DNA from: Eudorina sp. 2006-703-Eu-15
Taxonomy: Eukaryota > Chlorophyta > Chlorophyceae > Chlamydomonadales > Volvocaceae
Assembly (NCBI GenBank): GCA_003117195.1
Contig: BDSI01000036.1
Location: 950,235 to 1,014,234, forward strand
Direction of reading: 5' to 3'
Length of the DNA stretch: 64,000 nucleotides
In this document: one piece after another, positions 9,701 to 20,700 of the stretch
Layout of the letters: every line of letters starts with the position of its first letter
How positions within the stretch are numbered: position 1 is the first letter of the stretch
Program-made: the position numbers and the translations under genes
The notes under the pieces: model-generated
What the model saw: the letters and a program-made list of their open reading frames with translations, nothing else
Databases searched by the model: none
Told to the model about the DNA's origin: nothing

Positions 9701-11372
9701 TGCGGAATGCGGCCCCCGTGCGGGAGGCGCGCGATGTTACCAGCAGCACGGTCGTTGGTGTTCCATAAGATATGATGTGCAATAATAATATTTGAAAGTA
9801 TATTTGGCATCATAGCATGCACTGACACACAAACAGCGTGCGTCTCCCAAGTAAGGGTTCATTTTCGGAAAGAATAAAACTGGTACAGCACCTTGCATGT
9901 CGCTCAAAATGCCTATCTTGTGGTATATATCTGGTTCAACTTATCTGGGATTATATTATGCCATGTTAAAGCTCATCGACAATTTTGGTCTTCGCAGGTT
10001 GGCTTGCCCACCAAACGGTGGGCAAGATCTAGGTAAGGATGAATAGTTACAAATACGGGAGGAAAAAATCACTCTTTGGCCGCATGACGGACCGCGATAT
10101 CATGCGTATGGTGTTTTTGGCGTAGGATTTCAATGTCAAGATTATGGAACTGTATGCGATATACAACATGAACTATTGACGTATTGCAAGAAGGAAGCCA
10201 TTGTGACGAATGTGCATTGTTACTGTTGTTATGTTTGTTGAAGCAGTTGTTGTGTAAAACGCATTGTGCCGAATAGACTAATATGTTATGTTAACCAGAG
10301 GCATCCATGTATTGTATTGCCATTATTGTAACTGACGAGCAGGGACGACAGGCAAAAGTGCTGAGGCATTGTTTGTGGTCGGTCCCTGTTTGCCATTGAC
10401 AGCATTGCACCTTATTCCATTGCACCTCATCCCTGTTTTCCTTTGTTGATCATAGCAGTCGAGTTGGAGCTTGTCTTGTCCTTTACCACCGGTCATAGCC
10501 GATGTAGTTGTTTGTATAGCTTTGTTTAGTGTGTATTTGTTCAACCAGGCACCCAGGCGGAAATCGTCAGGAAGGAAGGTGTACACATGAAGGATCTGAA
10601 AGGACTGCAGACGTTAACACCGTTTCATCGTGAAATTGCAGGAGTAATGAAACGATCGTGGAACGCAATGGCCAGGAACAATGGCGAGGCGAGTGCCTCA
10701 GCGCGGAAGGTCCGATGGCCAGCGGCGCGAATTGTGGGGCTTTGGATTTTGTTTGAAACAGCATAAGCATGCGCAGGTATGCATGTGAATATCATATTGG
10801 TGATTGCTTCTTCGACTCAGTAAGCTTCGCCTTGCTAGTAGTTCATGGCGTAGACGTCACATCTAGTAATGTTCGCGCACGTTCTTGTAACATGGTGTCG
10901 CAATATTTGAACGAGTATCATAGATTGATTTTTGAGGTTCAACTGCAAGCGCAACGGGACGTCGGTATAGCTGTAAACGTGAAATGTCATGGAACTGAAT
11001 GAAGGACTAGCACGCAACGATTTAAGCATGTCATGTATCATTATGGCGGGTTGCAAAACAAGTTCCGTTTTCCAACGTGAAATCCGCGATGTTGAGCAAC
11101 CTCGATTGGTAGGACTTTGGTCAGGTTGCTTGTCCAAAATTGCTCACCAAAAAGCAGTGAAGGGGGCCTGTGGGCGGATGCTATTGTCTTTCCGTGCGTT
11201 GCCCTAGGGTTTAGGTAGGGTTTAAACCGTTGCCCGAAGCTTAGGAATATCACTAACTATATGGGACGCTGCTTCGGCCGCAATAGTAGAGCAGCACTCT
11301 GCTGGAGCAGCATCACGAAGCATTCATATCGCACGACTGGGCGCGCATTATGAACCGGTGTTGCCAGTAACG
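9701..11372. other. AT-richer region without recognisable genes
   Basis: The base composition is lower in GC than its surroundings, and ORFs are short and show no domains. No RNA gene, LTR or inverted-repeat element could be recognised. Confidence 0.4.
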
Positions 11373-11663
11373 TTATTCACCAATTCGGCAATACAAGTGG
11401 AGACGGCAGGGTTTCACGGCATCCCGACGCCACATGGTGGTGTTGGGGAAGAGGACAGCCGCGGCTTCCGGCAGTGCCATCTCTGGTCCCGCCTGCGCGT
11501 CGCGCCTCAGCCTGACGCATTCGGGGCAGACCCACTGGCCGGGCGGCACAGTGTGAGTGGTGGGGACAGGCACTGCCCGTCCCGCAAGCGTCGCACAGCA
11601 GCATGTGCGCCTCATCGTGCGGTGATTGGCAGACCTCACAGGCGAGGTCCGCCGCAGGCCGCT
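11373..11663 (-). pseudogene. PHD-finger fragment, frameshifted
   Basis: Reading the minus strand from 11663 down, one frame gives DLACEVCQSPHDEAHMLLCD followed by ACGTG, the first half of a PHD finger (C-x2-C ... C-x2-C). The second half, VPPGQWVCPECVRLRR, continues in a neighbouring frame, so at least one indel breaks the finger between its second and third metal pairs. PHD fingers bind histone H3 tails; similar modules occur inside algal retroelement polyproteins, and the setting (immediately beside element C, no other exons seen) suggests a retroelement remnant and not a host gene. Confidence 0.6.
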
Positions 11664-11705
11664 GTGACGTGATGAAATGATTTCGCTGAAGTTGTTTTTG
11701 AGCTG

Positions 11706-11730
11706 TACGTACCGTACCGTACCGTACTTG
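11706..11730 (+). repeat. Short tandem ACCGT repeat
   Basis: About four tandem copies of a 5-bp unit (TACCG/ACCGT) lie 10 bases from the element C insertion point. Confidence 0.6.
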
Positions 11731-11740
11731 TAGCGGATAA

Positions 11741-12123
11741 TGTAAGGACGGTCCGTCTACCTTAACGATAGACGAATACCTAGCTAGCGGAAGCGTGGAT
11801 CTTTAATAGTAATACAAAAGGATATTGGGTCAGGTTGGGACTCGGACCCAAAGCACAGTATGTAAGTGGCGGCACCTGCCCCTACCCTGTGAGCTTTTGT
11901 GCACCGCGGACCTCACAATCCGCGTGTCGTACCTTGATACGACAGATCGTGCATATCTGTGTTCTCCTAGAGAACTCCAAAGCCATTACGACATACCACA
12001 AATGCTTTGGTTATAATTTATAATTTGCGATCCAGCTTAATTCTAGGATCGGTTAACTCACGTTATTGGTAAGGCCCGTGGGTCAGACCCGCGAAATCGC
12101 TAAGTCCGAAGCACGGTCTTACA
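11741..12123 (-). repeat. Element C 3' LTR
   Basis: 383 bp, TGTAAG...CTTACA ends. On the element strand it is preceded by a purine run (12124-12137, read on the minus strand GGGAGGGGGGAG), the likely polypurine tract. Confidence 0.9.
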
Positions 12124-12174
12124 CTCCCCCCTCCCTGAAGCGAACGTCCCGGGAGCTGTTCCGAAATCGGAACT

Positions 12175-13548
12175 TTAATGTGGTTGTTTTCTTTTTAATC
12201 TCCGCAATTGCTGCGAAGGCTCCAGGTTGTCCCGCTTTCGTTTCGGTTGGGGTGGGTTGGGCTTCGGGGCAGGCGCTTCCTGCGCTTGCCTTTTGTCTTT
12301 GTACTCCTGTAAAAGCAGTGCGTGCCGGGGTTCCTTCCGTTGAGCACTGGGCAATTTTGCCTCGTAAGCCTCGATTGATTGTTCCACGGGAGCGGACTCA
12401 CGAAGAGTCATTTCCGGTTCCCAGCTGTTGTCCCTGCCATTTGACAAAGTAGTCCCGTCGGTGCTTGCCGCGACCAACAGGAACATCTTTGTGATCCACA
12501 ATGGCTTCTACCGCCCAGTAGTCCTTACCGTCCAGGTTGAAAACCGGCGATGGGGGTGTACGGCCATCCGTACGGAAATGTTTCAAGAGCGATATGTGGA
12601 ACACTGGATGGATGCGCATCTCGGACGGCAGTTGGAGTTTGGCTGCCGTGGGACCGACCAGCTTCTCGATTTTGAAGGGTCCGATCCATCGAGGCATGAG
12701 CTTGCGCACCCCAGGGGTTTTGAACGTAATGTTCTTGGTATTGAGCAACACATCTTGACCCGAAGTGAACGTAACCAGCCTCCTGCGGCGGTCAGCGTGC
12801 AGCTTCTGTTGTTCCTGCGCTGATTGCAGGCACGCTTTTGCCTTCGCAAGTCGTTTGCGTAGGGTGGACTCGAAAGATTCGGCTCTGGGCACCTTCGTGG
12901 GTAATTGTACGTCAGCCGGGGTACGTGGCTGGTGGATTCCATTCAGCAAGAACGGAGTCGTTCCCGTCGAGGCCTGCTTCGAGTTATTGACTGCAAACTC
13001 TAGAAGAGGCAGGTGCTTGTCCCAGTCGTCTTGCAACGGGGAAATGTAATGTCGTAGCATTTCTTCTAAGAGCCTGTTCATCCGCTCCGTCTGGCCATCG
13101 GTTTGCGGGTGGAAGGCCGTACTCATGTACAGCTGAGTCCCCAGTAAGCGTGTGACTTCCGACCAGAACTTGCTCGTGAATCGTGGATCGCGATCCGAGA
13201 CAATGTTCTTCGGTAAACCGTGTTGCCTGAAGACAGTTGACACGAAAAGGTGCGCCAAGTCTTCTGCTGTGACGGATGTGTGTGTGGCAGCAAAGTGGGT
13301 CATCTTGCTGAGCCGGTCCACAAACACAACAATCGCGTCATGCCCGTCTTGCGTGGTTGGCAGCTGCGTGATCAGATCCATTGATACGCTTTCCCACACT
13401 CCCTGTGGGATCGGGAGAGGTTGCAGTAATCCCCCGGCTTTGTGGTTGAGGATTTGTTGCGCTGGCACTGAGGGCATGTGTCAACATAACGTTGCACGTC
13501 TGTGTGGAGGCCAGGCCACCAGAACGTTCGAGCGATCGCTTCTTGGGT
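12175..13548 (-). pseudogene. Element C integrase-chromodomain, tandem copy 1 (A-type)
   Basis: Contains the integrase catalytic core ([35 protein letters not shown]), the C-terminal integrase region and most of a chromodomain. Two lesions separate it from copies 3 and 4: one C missing in a run near 13432, which shifts the frame upstream of the core, and a 14-bp deletion near 12436 that shifts the chromodomain after its VKWQG motif. It lacks the MITE and shows a single clean GTGTACGG at the site, so it represents the empty site. It has no start codon of its own and cannot be a functional gene. Confidence 0.88.
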
Positions 13549-13795
13549 TGCCCCTGTCCTGTGAGCTTTTGTGCACCGCGGACCTCACAATCCGCGTGTC
13601 GTACCTTGATACGACAGATCGTGCATATCTGTGTTCTCCTAGAGAACTCCAAAGCCATTACGACATACCACAAATGCTTTGGTTATAATTTATAATTTGC
13701 GATCCAGCTTAATTCTAGGATCGGTTAACTCACGTTATTGGTAAGGCCCGTGGGTCAGACCCGCGAAATCGCTAAGTCCGAAGCACGGTCTTACA
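13549..13795 (-). repeat. Truncated element C LTR at tandem junction 1/2
   Basis: 247 bp matching the corresponding end of the LTR, fused directly to integrase coding sequence at 13548. The same breakpoint recurs at 15221 and 17423. Confidence 0.9.
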
Positions 13796-13846
13796 CTCCC
13801 CCCTCCCTGAAGCGAACGTCCCGGGAGCTGTTCCGAAATCGGAACT

Positions 13847-15220
13847 TTAATGTGGTTGTTTTCTTTTTAATCTCCGCAATTGCTGCGAAGGCTCCAGGTT
13901 GTCCCGCTTTCGTTTCGGTTGGGGTGGGTTGGGCTTCGGGGCAGGCGCTTCCTGCGCTTGCCTTTTGTCTTTGTACTCCTGTAAAAGCAGTGCGTGCCGG
14001 GGTTCCTTCCGTTGAGCACTGGGCAATTTTGCCTCGTAAGCCTCGATTGATTGTTCCACGGGAGCGGACTCACGAAGAGTCATTTCCGGTTCCCAGCTGT
14101 TGTCCCTGCCATTTGACAAAGTAGTCCCGTCGGTGCTTGCCGCGACCAACAGGAACATCTTTGTGATCCACAATGGCTTCTACCGCCCAGTAGTCCTTAC
14201 CGTCCAGGTTGAAAACCGGCGATGGGGGTGTACGGCCATCCGTACGGAAATGTTTCAAGAGCGATATGTGGAACACTGGATGGATGCGCATCTCGGACGG
14301 CAGTTGGAGTTTGGCTGCCGTGGGACCGACCAGCTTCTCGATTTTGAAGGGTCCGATCCATCGAGGCATGAGCTTGCGCACCCCAGGGGTTTTGAACGTA
14401 ATGTTCTTGGTATTGAGCAACACATCTTGACCCGAAGTGAACGTAACCAGCCTCCTGCGGCGGTCAGCGTGCAGCTTCTGTTGTTCCTGCGCTGATTGCA
14501 GGCACGCTTTTGCCTTCGCAAGTCGTTTGCGTAGGGTGGACTCGAAAGATTCGGCTCTGGGCACCTTCGTGGGTAATTGTACGTCAGCCGGGGTACGTGG
14601 CTGGTGGATTCCATTCAGCAAGAACGGAGTCGTTCCCGTCGAGGCCTGCTTCGAGTTATTGACTGCAAACTCTAGAAGAGGCAGGTGCTTGTCCCAGTCG
14701 TCTTGCAACGGGGAAATGTAATGTCGTAGCATTTCTTCTAAGAGCCTGTTCATCCGCTCCGTCTGGCCATCGGTTTGCGGGTGGAAGGCCGTACTCATGT
14801 ACAGCTGAGTCCCCAGTAAGCGTGTGACTTCCGACCAGAACTTGCTCGTGAATCGTGGATCGCGATCCGAGACAATGTTCTTCGGTAAACCGTGTTGCCT
14901 GAAGACAGTTGACACGAAAAGGTGCGCCAAGTCTTCTGCTGTGACGGATGTGTGTGTGGCAGCAAAGTGGGTCATCTTGCTGAGCCGGTCCACAAACACA
15001 ACAATCGCGTCATGCCCGTCTTGCGTGGTTGGCAGCTGCGTGATCAGATCCATTGATACGCTTTCCCACACTCCCTGTGGGATCGGGAGAGGTTGCAGTA
15101 ATCCCCCGGCTTTGTGGTTGAGGATTTGTTGCGCTGGCACTGAGGGCATGTGTCAACATAACGTTGCACGTCTGTGTGGAGGCCAGGCCACCAGAACGTT
15201 CGAGCGATCGCTTCTTGGGT
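13847..15220 (-). pseudogene. Element C integrase-chromodomain, tandem copy 2 (A-type)
   Basis: An apparently exact repeat of copy 1 at a spacing of 1,672 bp, including the missing C and the 14-bp chromodomain deletion. Copies 1 and 2 therefore arose from one another after those lesions formed. Confidence 0.88.
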
Positions 15221-15467
15221 TGCCCCTGTCCTGTGAGCTTTTGTGCACCGCGGACCTCACAATCCGCGTGTCGTACCTTGATACGACAGATCGTGCATAT
15301 CTGTGTTCTCCTAGAGAACTCCAAAGCCATTACGACATACCACAAATGCTTTGGTTATAATTTATAATTTGCGATCCAGCTTAATTCTAGGATCGGTTAA
15401 CTCACGTTATTGGTAAGGCCCGTGGGTCAGACCCGCGAAATCGCTAAGTCCGAAGCACGGTCTTACA
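15221..15467 (-). repeat. Truncated element C LTR at tandem junction 2/3
   Basis: Same 247-bp LTR segment and same fusion point as 13549-13795. Confidence 0.9.
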
Positions 15468-15518
15468 CTCCCCCCTCCCTGAAGCGAACGTCCCGGGAGC
15501 TGTTCCGAAATCGGAACT

Positions 15519-17422
15519 TTAATGTGGTTGTTTTCTTTTTAATCTCCGCAATTGCTGCGAAGGCTCCAGGTTGTCCCGCTTTCGTTTCGGTTGGGGTGGG
15601 TTGGGCTTCGGGGCAGGCGCTTCCTGCGCTTGCCTTTTGTCTTTGTACTCCTGTAAAAGCAGTGCGTGCCGGGGTTCCTTCCGTTGAGCACTGGGCAATT
15701 TTGCCTCGTAAGCCTCGATTGATTGTTCCACGGGAGCGGACTCACGAAGAGTCATTTCCGGTTCCCAGCTGTTGTCGGTTGCCGGAAATCCCTGCCATTT
15801 GACAAAGTAGTCCCGTCGGTGCTTGCCGCGACCAACAGGAACATCTTTGTGATCCACAATGGCTTCTACCGCCCAGTAGTCCTCACCGTCCAGGTTGAAA
15901 ACCGGCGATGGGGGTGTACGGCAGTGTTGCTATCTTCCAAAACGGGGAAATAGAATTCCGCAGGTTTCCGGCCTGTCGCCAGTAGCCAAAAAACCTTTGG
16001 CAGGGCAGATTTTGGGGGGCTTCCTAGGTGCCAGGAAATAAAAACCTCCGAGGCAGGGTGGAAATATTTCTGCGTGTTTCGACAGCAGGGCCACTGTTAC
16101 CACAGCGACGACAGGGATTCTAAGTCCATGGAGGCCTGAAGCGCGCTTTCCTTGCGTCGCGGATGCATATGGGAGGGTAACCAGGAGTTGGGGACACGGC
16201 ATTCGAGTGTGTTTTGGCGGTAGACAGGTGTACGATGCAGGATTTTTCCCTGCGCCTGCAGATTTCCAGGCCTTTTTGGTAGTCTGGAAAATAGTTGGCA
16301 GGGCAGATTTCCGGCTCTCCACAGCGTCAAATAAATGAAATCTCGCAGGTTTCTTGGGGGTCCGGGAAATAGAAAATTTCCGGCTTTTTTGCCCGTAAAT
16401 ATTCTTTTTATTTAAGATAGCAACACTGGTGTACGGCCATCCGTACGGAAATGTTTCATGAGCGATATGTGGAACACTGGATGGATGCGCATCTCGGACG
16501 GCAGTTGGAGTTTGGCTGCCGTGGGACCGACCAGCTTCTCGATTTTGAAGGGTCCGATCCATCGAGGCATGAGCTTGCGCACCCCAGGGGTTTTGAACGT
16601 AATGTTCTTGGTATTGAGCAACACATCTTGACCCGAAGTGAACGTAACCAGCCTCCTGCGGCGGTCAGCGTGCAGCTTCTGTTGTTCCTGCGCTGATTGC
16701 AGGCACGCTTTTGCCTTCGCAAGTCGTTTGCGTAGGGTGGACTCGAAAGATTCGGCTCTGGGCACCTTCGTGGGTAATTGTACGTCAGCCGGGGTACGTG
16801 GCTGGTGGATTCCATTCAGCAAGAACGGAGTCGTTCCCGTCGAGGCCTGCTTCGAGTTATTGACTGCAAACTCTAGAAGAGGCAGGTGCTTGTCCCAGTC
16901 GTCTTGCAACGGGGAAATGTAATGTCGTAGCATTTCTTCTAAGAGCCTGTTCATCCGCTCCGTCTGGCCATCGGTTTGCGGGTGGAAGGCCGTACTCATG
17001 TACAGCTGAGTCCCCAGTAAGCGTGTGACTTCCGACCAGAACTTGCTCGTGAATCGTGGATCGCGATCCGAGACAATGTTCTTCGGTAAACCGTGTTGCC
17101 TGAAGACAGTTGACACGAAAAGGTGCGCCAAGTCTTCTGCTGTGACGGATGTGTGTGTGGCAGCAAAGTGGGTCATCTTGCTGAGCCGGTCCACAAACAC
17201 AACAATCGCGTCATGCCCGTCTTGCGTGGTTGGCAGCTGCGTGATCAGATCCATTGATACGCTTTCCCACACTCCCTGTGGGATCGGGAGAGGTTGCAGT
17301 AATCCCCCCGGCTTTGTGGTTGAGGATTTGTTGCGCTGGCACTGAGGGCATGTGTCAACATAACGTTGCACGTCTGTGTGGAGGCCAGGCCACCAGAACG
17401 TTCGAGCGATCGCTTCTTGGGT
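15519..17422 (-). pseudogene. Element C integrase-chromodomain, tandem copy 3 (B-type, MITE inside)
   Basis: This copy keeps the full run of C (integrase frame intact) and the 14 bases missing from copies 1-2, so its chromodomain (DYFVKWQGFPATDNSWEPE) reads through. A 507-bp MITE at 15922-16428 separates the integrase C-terminal region from the chromodomain and brings a premature stop. The unit repeats at 2,202 bp as the 3' part of the full-length pol. Confidence 0.88.
15922..16428. mobile_element. 507-bp hAT-type MITE, copy in tandem unit 3
   Basis: Termini CAGTGTTGCTATCTT and AAGATAGCAACACTG form 15-bp inverted repeats. An 8-bp target duplication GTGTACGG lies at 15914-15921 and 16429-16436, and copies 1 and 2 of the array show the site with one GTGTACGG and no insert. 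There is no coding capacity beyond chance ORFs. The ends match those of the 7.3-kb hAT element at 13 of 15 positions, so a transposase of that family is a likely mobiliser. Confidence 0.93.
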
Positions 17423-17669
17423 TGCCCCTGCCCTGTGAGCTTTTGTGCACCGCGGACCTCACAATCCGCGTGTCGTACCTTGATACGACAGATCGTGCAT
17501 ATCTGTGTTCTCCTAGAGAACTCCAAAGCCATTACGACATACCACAAATGCTTTGGTTATAATTTATAATTTGCGATCCAGCTTAATTCTAGGATCGGTT
17601 AACTCACGTTATTGGTAAGGCCCGTGGGTCAGACCCGCGAAATCGCTAAGTCCGAAGCACGGTCTTACA
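17423..17669 (-). repeat. Truncated element C LTR at tandem junction 3/4
   Basis: Same segment and breakpoint as the other two junctions, with CCCTGCCCTG as in the 5' LTR (24251-24633), whereas copies 1-2 have CCCTGTCCTG. Confidence 0.9.
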
Positions 17670-17720
17670 CTCCCCCCTCCCTGAAGCGAACGTCCCGGGA
17701 GCTGTTCCGAAATCGGAACT

Positions 17721-20700
17721 TTAATGTGGTTGTTTTCTTTTTAATCTCCGCAATTGCTGCGAAGGCTCCAGGTTGTCCCGCTTTCGTTTCGGTTGGGGTG
17801 GGTTGGGCTTCGGGGCAGGCGCTTCCTGCGCTTGCCTTTTGTCTTTGTACTCCTGTAAAAGCAGTGCGTGCCGGGGTTCCTTCCGTTGAGCACTGGGCAA
17901 TTTTGCCTCGTAAGCCTCGATTGATTGTTCCACGGGAGCGGACTCACGAAGAGTCATTTCCGGTTCCCAGCTGTTGTCGGTTGCCGGAAATCCCTGCCAT
18001 TTGACAAAGTAGTCCCGTCGGTGCTTGCCGCGACCAACAGGAACATCTTTGTGATCCACAATGGCTTCTACCGCCCAGTAGTCCTCACCGTCCAGGTTGA
18101 AAACCGGCGATGGGGGTGTACGGCAGTGTTGCTATCTTCCAAAACGGGGAAATAGAATTCCGCAGGTTTCCGGCCTGTCGCCAGTAGCCAAAAAACCTTT
18201 GGCAGGGCAGATTTTGGGGGGCTTCCTAGGTGCCAGGAAATAAAAACCTCCGAGGCAGGGTGGAAATATTTCTGCGTGTTTCGACAGCAGGGCCACTGTT
18301 ACCACAGCGACGACAGGGATTCTAAGTCCATGGAGGCCTGAAGCGCGCTTTCCTTGCGTCGCGGATGCATATGGGAGGGTAACCAGGAGTTGGGGACACG
18401 GCATTCGAGTGTGTTTTGGCGGTAGACAGGTGTACGATGCAGGATTTTTCCCTGCGCCTGCAGATTTCCAGGCCTTTTTGGTAGTCTGGAAAATAGTTGG
18501 CAGGGCAGATTTCCGGCTCTCCACAGCGTCAAATAAATGAAATCTCGCAGGTTTCTTGGGGGTCCGGGAAATAGAAAATTTCCGGCTTTTTTGCCCGTAA
18601 ATATTCTTTTTATTTAAGATAGCAACACTGGTGTACGGCCATCCGTACGGAAATGTTTCATGAGCGATATGTGGAACACTGGATGGATGCGCATCTCGGA
18701 CGGCAGTTGGAGTTTGGCTGCCGTGGGACCGACCAGCTTCTCGATTTTGAAGGGTCCGATCCATCGAGGCATGAGCTTGCGCACCCCAGGGGTTTTGAAC
18801 GTAATGTTCTTGGTATTGAGCAACACATCTTGACCCGAAGTGAACGTAACCAGCCTCCTGCGGCGGTCAGCGTGCAGCTTCTGTTGTTCCTGCGCTGATT
18901 GCAGGCACGCTTTTGCCTTCGCAAGTCGTTTGCGTAGGGTGGACTCGAAAGATTCGGCTCTGGGCACCTTCGTGGGTAATTGTACGTCAGCCGGGGTACG
19001 TGGCTGGTGGATTCCATTCAGCAAGAACGGAGTCGTTCCCGTCGAGGCCTGCTTCGAGTTATTGACTGCAAACTCTAGAAGAGGCAGGTGCTTGTCCCAG
19101 TCGTCTTGCAACGGGGAAATGTAATGTCGTAGCATTTCTTCTAAGAGCCTGTTCATCCGCTCCGTCTGGCCATCGGTTTGCGGGTGGAAGGCCGTACTCA
19201 TGTACAGCTGAGTCCCCAGTAAGCGTGTGACTTCCGACCAGAACTTGCTCGTGAATCGTGGATCGCGATCCGAGACAATGTTCTTCGGTAAACCGTGTTG
19301 CCTGAAGACAGTTGACACGAAAAGGTGCGCCAAGTCTTCTGCTGTGACGGATGTGTGTGTGGCAGCAAAGTGGGTCATCTTGCTGAGCCGGTCCACAAAC
19401 ACAACAATCGCGTCATGCCCGTCTTGCGTGGTTGGCAGCTGCGTGATCAGATCCATTGATACGCTTTCCCACACTCCCTGTGGGATCGGGAGAGGTTGCA
19501 GTAATCCCCCCGGCTTTGTGGTTGAGGATTTGTTGCGCTGGCACTGAGGGCATGTGTCAACATAACGTTGCACGTCTGTGTGGAGGCCAGGCCACCAGAA
19601 CGTTCGAGCGATCGCTTCTTGGGTGCGTCGAGCACCACGGTGCCCGCTGAAAGGAGTGTCATGGTATTCTTTCAGGATTTGCGTGCGCAGCTCAGGGATG
19701 TCGGGTACGACTATCTGGTTTCCCTTGTACCAGAACCCGCCCTTTCGTTTTAACTGCAACCGTGCCGCCTTCGGTTTCTCAAACCAGGGATTTCCAGCGT
19801 ATCCCTCACGAATTTGTTTGCCAAGCTCGCCTAACGTCAGCTCGCTGGCAAGCACCGTTAGCACAGTCTCATGTACCCTACTTAGAGGATCCGCCACGTT
19901 GGTCCTCCCTGGACGGTATTCCCACTTCATGCCACTGAAGCGTTGCAAGTATTCCATCCAGCGTGCTTGTCTTCTCGACAGCAACCCAGCTCCGCGCTGT
20001 TCATGGAGGTACACTAGGGGGTGGTGGTCCGTCAAGAGCATGAACTCACTCCCTTCTAGGTAACAGCGCCACTCTTGCAGAGCGTGTATAACCCCAAGGC
20101 ATTCCTGGTCTGTTGTAGTGTAATTGTATTCCGCACTCGTGAACTTCTTGCTTGTATAAGCAACTGGGTGGCCGTCTTGCATAAGTACGGCACGGGTGCC
20201 GTTCACGGACGCGTCGGACCAGACCTCAAAGGGTAGGTTGAGCTGTGGTAGGGACAGGACAGGTGCATTACTCAAGGCCTCTTTTATGCCATCAAATGCC
20301 GCTTGGCACTTGGGCGACCAGGCGAAGGGCACTTTCACACTGGTTAAAGCTGTCAATGGAGCTGCTAAGCTCGAGTACCCCTGTATGAAGCGTCTGAAGT
20401 AGTTTGCTAGGCCAAGGAATTCACGCAGTTTGCGAACGTCCTTAGGAACCGGCCAATTTTTCACTGTGGCAATTTTCGTATTGTCAACTTTCAGACCTTC
20501 GCGGCTCACAATATGGCCGAGGAATTTCAACTGTGGCTTGTTGAATTCGCATTTGGACAGCTTTGCCTTGAATTGGTGCTCTCGGAGCAGTTGCAACACG
20601 GTACGGAGGTGTTGTACATGCTCTTCTGGCGTCTTGCTGAACACCAGAATGTCGTCTAAGTATACCAGCACAGTTTTGCCGATATGCTTAGCAAATATCC

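Noticed and set aside
15930..16562. 210-aa minus-strand ORF across the MITE (and its duplicate at 18132-18764)
   Set aside because: It straddles the MITE boundary and reads integrase DNA in the wrong frame; no domain.
18124..18630. A second independent MITE insertion
   Set aside because: Same target duplication, flank and sequence as the 15922 copy; explained by the tandem duplication.
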